A DNA stretch of 64,000 nt, from assembly GCF_964656455.1 (NCBI RefSeq), contig NC_135714.1, positions 64,257,850 through 64,321,849 of the forward strand, given 5' to 3'. This document shows positions 35,490 through 48,150 of the stretch, in pieces. The notes under the pieces are model-generated. The model was not told where the DNA came from, made no database searches, and worked only from the letters and a program-made list of their open reading frames with translations. The position numbers and the translations under genes are program-made. This stretch comes from Halichoerus grypus. Its lineage: Eukaryota; Chordata; Mammalia; Carnivora; Phocidae. Within the stretch, counting starts at the first letter, position 1, and each line of letters starts with the position of its first letter.

Positions 35490-35800
35490 TGTTGAAAGTT
35501 AAATCGAGGCATGTTAAAATTTTCAAGTTTTTGAGCAGAGATCAATTTTAATTGGGCTGTGCCAAATTGGAAGTGGTTAGAAGTGCTATACCAACAGGAG
35601 TTTAGAGAGGGAAAAGGCAGAAGCAAAGAAGGAAATTACTGATTGACTGTAGCTTAAAGTCTAATTGGCTATTTGTGATTCGTTGTCCCTTGGTTTTGTA
35701 ACCTTGAGGCACTTACAGCTTAGATTTTGGTTTGCTTACTTGTGTAGGTCTTCATGGCATCAGAGTCATCTCAGTGTGATGGGCTGTACTTAATTAACTT
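35490..35800. mobile_element. ERVL-type LTR-like segment (tentative)
   Basis: The phrases 'aatcgaggcatgttaaaatt' and 'ctaattggctatttgtgatt' recall ERVL-type LTRs. The boundaries and the strand are uncertain. Confidence 0.35.
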
Positions 35801-35910
35801 AACAATCCTTAGGCCTACTCTAACTCTTGGGGAATTCAGTAAGTATGGAGATAAACCTTCCAGTCTGTCTGCTAGGATCCTAGCCCTCCTCTTATTACTA
35901 AACTCAAACT

Positions 35911-36400
35911 TGTCTGTGCACCTGATGCACAGTAAGCCAATGTCTGAGACACCAGTTTTGAAGCAAAGAAAGCTTTATTACCAGAAGTCCACCGAGAAGG
36001 CAGGGAATCGTTCCCAGCGCTGCCTTGCCCTGCTGAGCCTGGGTACGGTCTGTATACGATTGGGGAAGGAGGTGAATCCATGAAAGGAGGGTGATGAGTT
36101 TCTTGAAACCCTGTGGAGGGAATGCCTTCAAACACTCTAAAGGTCTGCATTCTTCTGGACAGTGAAGTGCTAATCTTGGACCTAGTACATCAGACAGTTT
36201 TCAGACAAGGGGTCGAGTGAAAAGGGCAAAGTTAATGGTTAATTGTGCCCAGGGCTTTACAGGTGCCTAAAATGTAATTGAATAGGGAACAAAACAGAAC
36301 ATGGAGCTAAGTTAATAATATAACTAATACAACCATAGTGCTGATTTTGCTTTCAAAACAGGTCCAGGAAGTAAGCGTGTGGCCTTGCTCTCCTCCAACA
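35911..36400 (-). mobile_element. Solo LTR of an endogenous retrovirus, family not named
   Basis: On minus the segment begins TGTTGGAGG and ends CAGACA. Near its 3' end is 'ggtaataaagctttctttgc', a poly(A) signal in the usual place. It is 490 bp and has no internal viral sequence. The flanking 4-6 bases do not match, so target duplications are lost or the ends are slightly off. The 92-109-codon frames across it are not viral proteins. Confidence 0.65.
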
Positions 36401-36760
36401 GTCTTGTCCACCCACCAACCACGTCCATCTCATTCCATCCTCAGACCCTAGATCCTGCATTACTGGTATCTGCAAACCCTCCATAATCTCAACTTCAAGC
36501 AACCCACTTTCCCGGGACAACCACTGAGCTTTCCACAGCTCTCTCTTCAGTTCTCTAGATTTAGTCTCTGACTCCCAGCTGATAGCCCACTGTTCCTACC
36601 ACCTTTTTTAAACTATCCCTTCAGTCTCCATTCTCCCGTTTCCCTTCCTACTTACTTTAGATTCCACAGTCTATCATTATAATCACTCCCTTGCCAACAC
36701 TATCAACTCACTTGCTTTTATTTTTTGCTTTATTATTGTTGGCTGGCAAAACTCCAATTC
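36401..36760. repeat. Pyrimidine-rich ancient repeat (tentative)
   Basis: The plus strand is C/T-rich and contains 'cattataatcactcccttg' and 'ccaacactatcaactcactt', phrases similar in style to 23480-23780. It probably belongs to one old LINE-related family. Confidence 0.35.
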
Positions 36761-37447
36761 TGGTTAAATCCAACTTCCCTCTCCCTCCACACCTGCACTT
36801 GTAGACCTGAACGTGGCTGGAGAAAGCCTGCAAAAATGACTGGCTTCGTTTTGAACTAGACTGTGCAGACCCTGAGTGCCCCAGAAATCCTGCTGTGTTT
36901 CTCTAGTGCATTTACTTAACACTTTTCTAAATTGGTGATCTTCAAACATATTGTTCATTTATTTCCTAGAAGAATTTTGAAAAACCTATATACCTCTTCA
37001 TATATTTTTAACATTTATGCCTAATATTTTCACCATAATTTTAATTATTATAAAGGATGTCACACCTGGTGTACTGTGTGTCACCTTTTAAAATGTAGCC
37101 AGTGGAAACCAAATACTGTAGCAGATGACGTCCACTGTTTTCCACTTAAAAACCTGGACAAGCTGTTCTGTAACGATTCAAAATGTTTATCATTCATTTT
37201 TGTTCTTGACTTTACTTCCAGTCCACTCACCCATGGAATTTTATTTTTTTCTGATGTAATTTTTTTGTGTTTGATAGTCCTTCCTTTATTACTCTGTCAT
37301 ACTTATCTGGAAGAAAAATGCACACAAATCAAAATTGAAAAATTCTTTATTTCTGAGTGTGTAATTCTCTAGCAGTTAAATAATGAATTATTATCAGTAC
37401 AAATATTTCTAGTAAACATTTGATCAAATAAAAATCTGTTACATATA
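36761..37447. other. Unassigned AT-rich DNA
   Basis: A 98-codon plus frame (37076-37372) contains hydrophobic stretches but no recognisable domain. It lies in AT-rich sequence where such runs arise by chance. Confidence 0.45.
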
Positions 37448-37639
37448 TTTTTTTTAAAGACTTTATTTATTTATTTGAGAGAGAGGAGAGAGCACAAATG
37501 GAGGGCAGGGGCAGGAAGAGAGGGAGAAGTAGAGTCCCCGCTGAGCAGGGAGCCTGATGCAGGGCTCAATCCCAGGACCCTGAGATCATGACCTGAGCTG
37601 AAGGCAGACACTTAACTGACTGAGCCACCCAGGTGCCCC
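37448..37639 (-). mobile_element. SINEC
   Basis: The T-rich start 'tttaaagactttatttattt' leads into a purine-rich body and the reversed tRNA head ending 'caggtgcccc'. Moderately diverged. Confidence 0.92.
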
Positions 37640-38874
37640 AACACTCATCTTTAATTGACAGAGCAATTTTCAAAGAATTCCACTCTAACAAGAGAGTGTA
37701 CAGTAATAATATCAGACAAGTCTTGATGATTAAAGTGGCTCCGGATTCATGGAGTATGCTACCTTAATTGGAGTAATATGCCTTAGTGTTGATGATCAGA
37801 ATTCAGAATGATTATAGATACTTTTGAAAAGGTTGGATTCCAGAAAGATAATTAGATGAGTATAAATGTGATTTATAAAGGAAAAAAAATAGTGGGGCTT
37901 CGGTCTATTTAGTCTACCAAAGTGAAAACTAACGGATGATATAACAATTTTATAATGCCAAGCACAATACCTTAGTAAATATTGCATTGAGTTGGATTCT
38001 GTAAAAGTTGAAGTTAAAGTTACCAGTTTATCAACAGCCTCTGTTAAAGAAAAAAAAAAAAAAAAAAAGAATGAGACACAGGGAAGCTTACAGTGAAAAA
38101 ATAGATTTGAAAATTTTGAAAACAAATTATTTAAGAATTAGAAATGAAGTATACAAGGAAGACTTGGAGGTATCTTTTTCATCCCAAGGTAGGTACTTTC
38201 TGCATGAGGTTAATATCTTTTATGGAATATAAGGATTCCATAGTCAAGTAAATTTGGGAAATGCTGAGTTAAAGAAAATCAAACTGATTTTTTTATTGCA
38301 AGATTTCTCAGATGATTTAGTATGCTAATGTGCCTAAGAAAAGCAGATAAAATACTTTCATATTCTGTGGAACATACTGTGGGAAAATACCAAATTAGAT
38401 TTTAAGTAAATGTTTCTGTCGTTAATTGGTCTTTTCAACTTTTAGGTAAGATTAGGACGTATTTCTGGTCAAAAGTCCAAACATTTGCCACAGACTGGTA
38501 AAGTAATGAGTTATTTGTTTTGACAATTGTTCTCTTTTGAATAATAGAGAACACTGTAAACTAATCCATTAGGTAAATAAATTCAAACTAGATATTTTAA
38601 TGGTAAGTAGTCATGGAGAACTTGTTGTAACATGATAGCAAGCTACATCACTTTAGGCCAATAAACTTGTTTAGTTCAATAAAGTTAGACTGCATCTTGA
38701 AAAATCTTTATATTGGTACTAACTGAATTAAGTGGACACCTGGAACATTAACACATTTTGGGAATCCTTAAGAGAACCAAGTGACAAAAAGCTAACAGCC
38801 CATTGCTATAAAGCTAAAACATATGTTCAGATTTATGCTGGCCAAGTATCTGCTAATAGTTGGATCCAAAAAAA
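37640..38874. other. Unassigned AT-rich DNA with a poly-A tract
   Basis: A run of 19 As at 38050-38068 creates lysine or phenylalanine runs in the overlapping frames. No gene or named repeat was recognised. Confidence 0.5.
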
Positions 38875-39075
38875 ATTTTTTTTTTAAAGATTTTATTTAT
38901 TTATTTGACAGAGAGAGACACAGCGAGAGAGGGAACATAAGCAGGGGGAGTGGGAGAGGGAGAAGCAGGCTTCCCGCTGAGCAGGGAGCCCGATGCGGGG
39001 CTCGATCCCAAGACCCTGGGACCACGACCTGAGCCGAAGGCAGACGCCTAACGACTGAGCCACCTAGGCGCCCCT
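38875..39075 (-). mobile_element. SINEC, young copy
   Basis: The body is close to the young consensus ('gacacagcgagagaggga', 'cttcccgctgagcagggag') and the head 'ggggcgcctaggtggctcag' is intact on minus. Both flanks are A/T homopolymers, so the target duplication is hard to define. A 20-base T run follows the head. Confidence 0.95.
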
Positions 39076-39211
39076 AAATTTTTTTTTTTTTTTTTTTTTA
39101 TGGTTATACCCAGTTGTAGCAATTTAATGTGGACCTGGCCAATACCTAGTTGATCTTTTCTTTTTCCTTATGTACTAGGGCATTTTCCTTAAAAAAAAAT
39201 GCAAAGTTTTT

Positions 39212-39390
39212 TTTTTTGTTGTTTTGTTTTTTTTTTTTTAAAGATTTTATTTATTTATTCATTAGAGACAGAGAGGGAGAAGCAGGCTCCCAAGGAGCAG
39301 GGAGCCCGATGCGGGACTCGATCCCAGGACCCTGAGATCATGACCTGAGCCGAAGGCAGACGCTTAACCATCTGAGCCACCCAGGCGCCC
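39212..39390 (-). mobile_element. SINEC with exact target duplication
   Basis: A perfect 17-bp duplication, aaaaatgcaaagttttt, lies at 39195-39211 and 39391-39407. The body is shortened compared with the young copies. It sits only 140 bp from the preceding SINEC. Confidence 0.95.
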
Positions 39391-39407
39391 AAAAATGCAA
39401 AGTTTTT

Positions 39408-40308
39408 AATAGCATTCTTTCTGCAGAAATTATCCCCATGCTTTCTTATGGATAGTACTCCAAGGATAAAGGGTGTTTAAGTAGATGAGTAAAGATGTTG
39501 CTGGTTGTTGCTTATTGGATTGATTGTTTCAAAAAATTACATTCCAAGATGCTATATTCCTACTAAAATGAATTTCCAATTACAGTATATGTAGAAAAAC
39601 TTGTGTAATTCTGGTGTTGGGTTTATTCTCATTATTTATAGTTCAACTCTTTCTACAAAGACTGCAATATCAAAATCACTTGTCCATGAAATATTTTTTA
39701 AAGTTATTCTATTTCAACTTACTTCATAATTCTTCTAAACAAGTAAGTGCTGTTGTTAAAGATCAACTAACTGATGGCCAAAAATATGTTCATTTTCCCT
39801 GGAAAAGTATCAGAATGCCCAAGAGACATATTTAGACTATTGGTCTTTTTAAACCATGTAAGCAGAAATGACATTTCTAAGATAATGAATGGCTTGGTCA
39901 TGTATGGCAGCTGGGAAAGCACGATTGTAGATACTTCTAAGAAGAGGCAATTCTTTGTTGAAAAAGTTTAGTATCATAGAGGCAGTCAACAGATGTTCTG
40001 AGGATTTTAGGTTTGACTTGTTAAAGGCAAATAATCCAGACACAGATGTCAATAACTCACTGAAATGAGGATACTCTTGTGAAGTTCATGGCTTATTGTT
40101 TCTGGAAAATCTCTGTATGCCACAAAAACAAAATAATGTGCTAAAATTATAGATTACCACCAGATGAATCCCCCAAAACTCATAGCAATGACATCATATT
40201 TTAAGATCTGTCTATATATCTGTCAATACATATATAGGTTAGTGGGCTGTAGAATTTTTGACTAACACAGTTTAAACTCACTGCAGATATTGCACTCTGT
40301 TTAAGGCA
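39408..40308. other. Unassigned AT-rich DNA
   Basis: No gene or repeat was recognised. Overlapping 60-70-codon frames at 39614-40052 have no motif. Confidence 0.5.
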
Positions 40309-40517
40309 TTTTTAAAAAAGATTTTTAAAATTTATTTATTTGACAGAGAGAGAGAGCAAGCGAGAGAGCACAAGCAAGGGGAGCTGCAGGCAGAGGGAGA
40401 AGGAGAAGCAGACTCCCCACTGAGCAGGGAGCCAGACGTGGGGCTCGATCCCAGGACCCTAGGATCATGACCTGAGCCGAAGGCAGACACTTAACTGACT
40501 GAGCCACTCAGGCGCCC
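40309..40517 (-). mobile_element. SINEC
   Basis: A T-rich tail, a purine-rich body with 'agcaagcgagagagcacaag', and the reversed head ending 'gccactcaggcgccc'. A possible imperfect duplication, 'actctgtt', lies on both sides. Moderately diverged. Confidence 0.92.
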
Positions 40518-40689
40518 AAAACTCTGTTGAAAGAGCAAATTCATCTGTTTTACTGGCTTTTCAGAGTACATACGAAATAATCTTGTTAATATGAATCTTT
40601 TTTTTCTTGAGAGTTTTGATTACTGACTGCAGCTATTCAATGCGGATAAAAATTTAAAACTGGAAGGAAACTTGGAGAACTAGTCTTTC

Positions 40690-40810
40690 TTTCCTTGTTT
40701 TACAGTTTGAGGAAACCAGGCATGACCCCAAGAGCTTAAAAGTGACTTGTTTAAAAGCTACATGCTAATTAGTGGCAGAACTGCGGCTAAAATGCAGGTG
40801 TTCCTACTTC
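40690..40810 (-). mobile_element. MIR SINE fragment
   Basis: The plus strand shows 'gttttacagtttgaggaaac', 'aagtgacttgtttaaaagct' and 'ggcagaactgcggctaaaat', the reversed MIR centre. Confidence 0.65.
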
Positions 40811-41744
40811 CAAACCTGAAAATAGAAAATATATTTGAAGGACTGTATATTTATTGTTACCAGTTCATATACAGTGATAATGCTGCTACCATGTGTTTTT
40901 TCCCCCACTTATTCTGTTCATCTGAGAATTTTCCAGTAGGACCTGGTACATGGCTAATATTCAATACCAAACATTTCATTTAGGGATCCCATTCCAGGAA
41001 GAGAAAAGACAGAATATTCGTTATGTTATATGCGGCATTATTTGAAAATATGGGAACACACATGTTCTGAGTGATGATATGAGAAAGGATTACTGTCTAA
41101 AACTGGACAGTCATAAAAGAAGTGGAAGAGTCAGAGAATCTTGTAAAATGGTTCTATAATTGCGCAGGTGGCAACTATCTGGGAATATAGAATTTAAAGA
41201 GAGACTTTATGATGCTTGAAATTCTTTTACCAGAAATGTGTACTAAATCAATAAATAAGTACATATTAAACTCAGTAATACCCGTACTGGCTCTAACTGC
41301 CTTTTCTCTTTTCTCTGACCATGAACAGGTATCAGAGAATGAGAGGCATTTCAGAGTAAAATCCCATGGACTGTCACTTTTGTCTAGGTGATCTTTCTAT
41401 CATCTAATAATAACATTACCCACAAAGTGTTCTTTTTGGAAAGGTTAAGATACCATTCAAGATTACAGTACTCCTAAGAAATCTCTTATCAAGTCATCCA
41501 AGAAATGAGAACGTTGTAGCACATGAAGTCAGTAAAATATCTTGGTTGCAGGCTGTAGTGACATGCATTTTAGCATTGTTCAAGTTAGTAAAACAATAAG
41601 GAACAAAGCAGTAGAAAAGAAGTGAAGGAAAACAGCCTTAACCCTGGGCACAAGTTCAAAGAGGTAGCAAATGGCATATTGTTTTTAATAATCTAATAAT
41701 ATATACTTTTTAAATAACCTAATTATATTAGCTAGTGTTTTCTT
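40811..41744. other. Unassigned AT-rich DNA
   Basis: No gene or repeat was recognised. Frames of 60-78 codons at 40747-41391 have no motif. Confidence 0.5.
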
Positions 41745-41965
41745 TGAAGGACTTATACTAAGTCAAGCATTGTGTCTGCTCTTCAACCTAATTTACCTTT
41801 ATTTTCACAACAGTCCCATGAGGTATTTTTGTCTCCCTTTCTTAGATGAGGAAAGCATTGCCCAGATAATTTAAAAAATAAGCTAAATCAAATAGGCATT
41901 ATATGCCGAAGCTGAAATTTGAATCAGGTTTCTCTCTGAACACTAGCTCTCAGTGAATGATAATG
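41745..41965 (-). mobile_element. MIR SINE
   Basis: Reversed MIR landmarks are in order: 'gtcaagcattgtgtctgctc', 'cacaacagtcccatgaggta', 'cttagatgaggaaagcattg' and 'gaagctgaaatttgaatcag'. Confidence 0.75.
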
Positions 41966-42084
41966 TCACTTCAACTTTTGTCCTTTAAATATATTTAGTA
42001 GTGTGTATATAAAGTCCAAAGCAGGGGCTTCAAAGACATCCCTTTTCTAATCCTTGGAACCTTGCAAATATGTTCCCAAATAGC

Positions 42085-42466
42085 AAAGAGGAAATAAAAC
42101 TGTAGATGGAAGTAAGATTGCTAATCACTGACATTAAAATAGGGAGCTTATCCTGGATTATCCCTGTGGGACCAGTGTTATCACAGGGGTCTTGGAAACT
42201 GGAAGAGAGGCAGAAGATGAGGTCCCGGTGATGTTGTGTCACCTGCTCTATGTCTTATGCTATGCTATTAGTGAAGGATTCATCCTGCCCTTTCCAGCTT
42301 TGGATATTGAAGGAAACAACAAGCCTAGGAATGAGGGTGACCTAGAATTGGAAAAGGCAAGGTTCTCTCCTAAAACCCCGATTTACAGAATTGTGAGATA
42401 ATAAATTTATGTTATTTTACATCACAGAGTAGTAATTTGTTATAGCAGCAATAGCAAACTAATACA
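42085..42466 (+). mobile_element. ERVL-MaLR LTR, MLT1-like
   Basis: The forward LTR order is 'ttgctaatcactgacattaa', 'cttatcctggattatccctg', 'gtgttatcacaggggtc', 'attggaaaaggcaaggttct', 'ttgtgagataataaattt' (poly(A) signal) and 'atagcaaactaata' at the end. Two 69-70-codon frames in it are chance frames. Confidence 0.8.
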
Positions 42467-43145
42467 GCAGGTGTAATTCTAGCATTCTCTTTCTAATTAT
42501 GTTTTAGGTGAGTTGCATTGATGATTTCTTATTTTTCATTCTCATCATTGGATTATGGGTAAAAATATTAAGAAAATCTTTTTGACATTCTTAATTTTGT
42601 CTTCATTATATACTTATACTAAGTTTCTCCATGATCTTTTATGATGTGTCTTTAAGCAAGATGAAAGTGTAGGTTATAACTAGATGAAGTATGGGGTCAG
42701 TTTTTAAAAATATAAATGAAAATATTAAAAAATCTTTAGGAGTCATTTGTAGTAATCAGTTCTAAGGAATTTACATCAAATGTTGACAATATTTAAAAAG
42801 TAGTATTCTTAAAACTTTCCCCCTTCTTCATTCCTTTTGTCCCAAACATAGACTTTTGTGATCAAAGACCCTTGTTATTATTGTTAATTATTTAAATAAA
42901 CTTGGAATCTCTTGGGAAAACATTTTCTTTTATACTTAAATATTTAGGGCTCCTGAATGTTCAAATTGCTGTTTTGTTCACCATTTGTAATTCTGTTTTT
43001 TTGGCTGTAGTATTGAAAGCATTAGTTTTTGTAACAGTCTCAAAAGTTTCCTTTAAAGGACCAAATTCTTTATGCTAAACATAGTAAAGAAAGGATCATT
43101 TTATTCAAATATAGAAGAGGTATTAAAATAGAATAGTGATTTTTT
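42467..43145. other. Unassigned AT-rich DNA
   Basis: No gene or repeat was recognised up to the L1 target duplication. Confidence 0.5.
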
Positions 43146-43715
43146 TTATTGAAGTGTTGTTAAAACACAAAGTTGCATTAGTTTCGAGTATACAACATAG
43201 TGATTTGACAAGTCTGTGTGTTACGCTATGTTCACTACAAGTGTAACTGCCATCTGTCACCATACAATGTTATTACAGTATCTTTGATGATATTCCTTAT
43301 GCTGTGCCTTCTATTCCTGTGGCTTATTCATTCCGTCATTTGAACCCTGGATCTCCCACTCCCCTTCACCTATTTTGCCCATCCACCCATTCCCCTCCCT
43401 CTGACAACCATCAGTTTGTTCTCTGTATTTATGAGTCTGTTTTTGCTTTTTGTTTGTATGTTTATTCACTTGTTTTATTTTTTAGATTCTACATATAAGT
43501 GAAATCACACACACACACACACACACACACACGCCACATCTTCTCTATCAGTTCATCTATCGATGGACACTTGGGTTGCTTCCTTATCTTAGCTATTTTA
43601 AATAATGCTGCAAAAAACATAGGGGTGCATATGCATATATCTTTTCAAATTAATGTTTTCATTTTCTTTGGATAAATACCCAGTAATGGAATTACTGGGT
43701 CATATGGTATCTCTC
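43146..43715 (-). mobile_element. L1 3' end, 5'-truncated
   Basis: It is an antisense L1 3' UTR and last part of ORF2 ('gtttcgagtatacaacatag', 'gatggacacttgggttgctt', 'tggataaatacccagtaatg'). A near-exact duplication of about 21 bp (taaaatag-a/g-gtagtgattttt type) lies at 43124-43145 and 43716-43736. An (AC)n repeat interrupts it. Confidence 0.9.
43506..43532. repeat. (AC)n microsatellite
   Basis: About thirteen AC units lie at the place where L1 normally reads 'gtgaaatcatatggta'. The repeat grew inside the L1. Confidence 0.95.
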
Positions 43716-43736
43716 TAAAATAGGGTAGTGATTTTT

Positions 43737-44818
43737 AAAATAATAAATGACTTGGTTTCAACTTGCGTGTGTTTATCTTTTTCTTTTTTTTCTAAAGAGT
43801 TAGTGAAATGGAGCTTCTTTGACAGATTTTAATTGCTAAGTTTATTAATTTTGGTTTCTCTGTAACCATAATGCCCCAATAAAGTGAGTAATTAGAGATC
43901 ATATATAAAATTGATTTCTACTAAAAACATCTAAATCATATTCACTAAAATACCTAATAAGATGCAGTTGTGTTAATGCATTTTATAAATGTAACAATAC
44001 TTTTATCTGAGTATAAACGAAATGAATACTGATGGCAGAAATTGTTTAAACTCAGTGCTATAAGCTGAAATTTTTTCCTTATAAGATTTTCTTTCCTCTG
44101 TCAGAAACATTTGTGTAAAAAATTTTATTTTTAACTGTCCATTATGAATGTAATTTTATTATAGAAAATTTTAAATAAAAAGAGAAGTTATTAATTTCAG
44201 GACCTGCTAATTCAGTCACTGTTAAGTATTCCTGCTCTTTTTTAGTGCATGTATTTTTATATAGCTGACATAAAGGAAAAGGAGTATTTAGCTTGTTTAG
44301 CCTATGAAAATTATACCTCAGGGTAGAAATGGTTTCAATTTATGGGAGAACATGCTTTATACAAAAATCCCAGCTAAGAAATATAGAAAGAATGACAACA
44401 TTAGCAAGTCACATTTGTAATCATATTGGAAAAATTTAATGAGTCAGTAGTAGCAATGAATGCTGAAACCATTCAGAGAAAGAGTGACAGGTAACTTTAT
44501 AATGGAAAGACCAGGCCATAATCACCTAAGCTTATCATCATTAGATGAAGATAACTAGGCAGTATGTGTCTCCTCAAGGGATACTGTGTGTATTTCCCAG
44601 CACCACCTATGAAGTAATCTTGCTAAGAAGTCACACCTGACTCTGACAGAGCCTTAACTCTACAGTTTTTATGATATGTAGGGGATAAAGGCACAATCTG
44701 AACTATAAGAGATAGCAATCAGAAAACTTCAGAATATGAAGTAGTCTCAGGACAACGAACCCAATTTCTCCAAGTCAATGGCATGGATGGGTGGGTGGCA
44801 GTGGGGTGGTTCTTGATT
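43737..44818. other. Unassigned AT-rich DNA
   Basis: No gene or repeat was recognised. Confidence 0.5.
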
Positions 44819-44832
44819 AAAATAGAATTTGA

Positions 44833-45043
44833 GGGGTGCCTGGGTGGCTCAGTTGATTAAACATCCAACTCTTGATATCGGCTTAGGTCATGATCTCAGG
44901 GTCATGAAATCGAGCCCTGTGTTGGGCTCCATGCTCAGCACAGAGTCTGCCTGAGATTTCTCTCTATCCTCCTCCCTCTGCCCCTCCCCCTGCTCTCGCT
45001 CTTTCTCTCTCTCTCAATAAATAAATAAAATCTTAAAAAAAAT
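44833..45043 (+). mobile_element. SINEC, older form, plus orientation
   Basis: The head 'ggggtgcctgggtggctcag' is followed by 'ccaactcttgatatcggctt' and a long pyrimidine body. An exact 14-bp duplication, aaaatagaatttga, lies at 44819-44832 and 45044-45057. Confidence 0.95.
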
Positions 45044-45057
45044 AAAATAGAATTTGA

Positions 45058-46266
45058 AAACTAAATGTGTGGATTTTGTTTGGATCCCCACTTTAATAAG
45101 CCAACTATTAAAAGATTTTTTTGAAGATAATTGGGAGAAATTTGAATATGGACTTGATATTAAATGATTAATAGAATTTTGTTAATTTTGTTAGATGTGG
45201 TCATTATAATTATATAACAAAATGTCTTTTTCTATGATATCAATGGAAATATTTAAGACAAAAGACATTATTTGAAGAATTTGCTTTAAAATAATAGCAA
45301 AAAAAGAGAGGGAAATTAAAAGATGGAATGAAAAAAGATAGATGAAGCAAATATGGCAAAATATGGGTAATTTTTAAGCCTTTATCGTAATACATTTTAA
45401 TGCATCAATAATATTCATTTCTAAATAACATAGTAAAGTCCCTTTTAATTTCATTTCTTTTAATGCATTTTTGGTGTCTATTATAATGCCTTAGGTACTA
45501 ATATTCTAAATTTAATTTTCATGATAAAGCATTGTTATTTGAACAGAACCACTGAGTTCTAACCTAAGCAGATTAGTGACTATTTTATATGTGTGTATAT
45601 GTGTGTGTATTTACTAAACTGAATTCATAACGTTTTACCAAATAACAACTTTTGTTTCCTTGGTTTCAAGTGATATTTAGGTACTTAGTGTCCACAAACT
45701 ATTAGTGGGAATGGGGGCAATGTCTGTGTTCTCCTCTCCAGAAAGGCACTGAATGCCTCTCCCTAACTTTGTCTTCTAGATGAAGCCTTCAATACCAGTG
45801 GCTTCCACCCCCAGGGCTGCCTTATTTGGGGCAAAATCCTAGCTGTGCTCTCTGGGTCAGACTCCTGAGATGCAAATTTCATAGAAGCAGCGTTTCTTCT
45901 TCAGCCCTATTCATCAAAGTAGGATCCAGGGAAGCCCCTGTCCAGGTTTGGCTGCTGATGTCTGGTTTTGTATCCCACCTTCTAAGACCGGTAGACTTAC
46001 TTTACTTTGATTGCCAAAAATCAAAGTTGTAGCTCCAGTATTCTTTTCTTAGAGAAAGGGCATTGATTTAATGATCTGTAAGGATACAGTACAATCATGA
46101 AACAAAATATGTCTTCTCTCATCCTGCTGGAGTTCTTGTGTTTCTTTGCCACACAAGTGTCCTATGACTCAGTTACTGTGTCTCTCTGTGAACATACTTC
46201 ACCTGAGGTTGACCAAGTCTTGGCTGCCAAGAGGCATACATACAGACCAGTGCTTCTGCTTGGGTA
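45058..46266. other. Unassigned DNA
   Basis: AT-rich to about 45.7 kb, then more GC-rich at 45760-46000. A 68-codon frame at 45826-46032 has no recognisable motif. No named repeat. Confidence 0.45.
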
Positions 46267-46282
46267 GCTCTAAAAGATTTTT

Positions 46283-46477
46283 TTTAAAGATTTTATTTAT
46301 TTATTTGAGAGCGAGAGCGAGAGCGAGAGAGAGAGAGCATGAGCGGGGTGAGGGGCAGAGGGAGAAACAGTCTCCTCACTGAGCAGGGAGCCCAATGTGG
46401 GGCTCGATCCCAGGACCCTGAGATCATGACCTGAGCCAAAGGCAGATATTTAACCGACTGAGCCACGCAGGTGCCTT
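46283..46477 (-). mobile_element. SINEC with GAGCGA expansion
   Basis: A 16-bp duplication with one mismatch (gctctaaaagattttt / gctctaatagattttt) lies at 46267-46282 and 46478-46493. After the tail the body has several GAGCGA units before the usual purine-rich part. Confidence 0.95.
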
Positions 46478-46493
46478 GCTCTAATAGATTTTT

Positions 46494-48057
46494 AAGCCCC
46501 AGTTTATATAGCCTTGTAGGGGGCAACTTTGATCCATTGGCCCATTAAAAAAAACCCACCTGCATTTTGTTCATTGGCCATCATTCGCTGGGGACTTTAT
46601 TAGTTTTTTTTTTTTTTTTCAGTGTCCCAGCTGGTCATGAGCTAAGATGTCAGGCTTACACAGAGGCAGGACCCAGAGTGGAAGGAGGCTTTTGTGTTAG
46701 TCTCTCTGACAGTAGTGCCTGGGTTTAGAGCCTCTCCTCCCTTGGAGACCACTGTGATATTTAGCTGCAATCAAGGCCTATATATTTAAAATATTTTACA
46801 ATTAAGTATTTTTTTAAAATGGATTCAACTCCTTTAACCTTTTCAAAAACTTGCAATAAATTAATTTAGCTCCCTATAATGAGAATTCCCATCTGGAAAT
46901 TTTATAGACCTTGATTCTAGTGAGAACTATCCTCAGGTCATTGAAATTGCTTTACTTAATTTGCTGGAGAATATAAAAATGCAGAATGGGTTTTACTCCT
47001 CAAGTATAGAAGCCTATCTTACTATTCAAGAGGTATTTTTAATTCTTTTAAAAATTATGTTATTTGTGAGATCTTACTTAAATATGGGACTACCAGTTTT
47101 GACTCTTAGACAAGACTGAGGAGCATCAATCTCTTTCTAGTATCTTGTGCCATATTTTTGACTCTTCACAGAAGATGGTTGAGGAGGAAAGGGATGGCTG
47201 CTGATCTAAGTGTCCTTAGTTTTCTTCCTTTGAGTCTAGAAGGTAGAGAAGGGTCCCTATTTAGCTAAACATCTTGGTTATTAATTAACATCAGCAAAGA
47301 TTTTCAAGTATAGTACAGGATTAGAGGTTTAGGGAGATAAAGTTGTGTGCATAGCAGAGATGATAAAAGGGAGACTAGTGTGGAAGCTCAGGGTATCAAA
47401 TGCAGATTTACTGTTTCATTTATAATCTATACTCTTATGTATTTTTCCTATATTTAAACAATCAAGACCTTAAAAATTTTATATTGACAGAAGGGAGGTG
47501 CCCAGCATAGATCTGTAGGGTCACGAATTCAGTTCCTCTTTCCCATTGTTTTGTCTAATAATTCACCATGGGAAAGTGTGATAGTGGGTAAAGTAATGAT
47601 GGTTCAGTACCTTGTCTGTTTTCTGTCTCTGTGTTGGAAAATGGTATAGCGAATAGCATCTCCAAAGTCTTAACCATCTTAATTTTTTAAATATAATGAC
47701 TTCCAAATAAGCTTGACACCAAAAAGTTGATAATTTTGGACAAAGTACTAGTATAATGTATCAGCATTATAAAATATAAAATAATAGTCTTAGACAAAAT
47801 ACTATTACCAACTGGTATATAGATGAATCTGTATGGCCATCTCTAAGCCTGTGAAAATAACATTAAGCATTTGTAAGTTTAAGTAGTAAAATGAATGCTT
47901 CCCTGCAACAACTTCCTGCAGAAGTTACCTAAGATTGTGGGTGTAAATGAATCCTGAAGAGTTTAGGAACCACTCAAAAATCCTAACCAAGGATACTGGA
48001 ACATTGCTGCAGAAAGATGGAGCTAGACTAATTGGAATTGAGAAATTTTAAACACAA
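46494..48057. other. Unassigned DNA
   Basis: No gene or repeat was recognised, apart from a poly-T run at about 46602-46619. Confidence 0.5.
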
Positions 48058-48150
48058 TTTATTCTTTTATTCATTGGTGTTCATTGAGTGTGCCTTGCTA
48101 TGTGCTAGGTGGGAGGTACAGCAACAAATGAAATAGCATGGTAATTGCTC
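48058..48150 (-). repeat. L2 3'-end fragment, antisense
   Basis: The words 'tattcattggtgttcattga', 'tatgtgctaggtgggaggta' and 'acagcaacaaatgaa' match a reversed L2 end. Confidence 0.65.

Noticed and set aside
35754..36083. 109-codon frame and two overlapping minus frames
   Set aside because: They lie across LTR-like DNA and have no viral or cellular protein motif.
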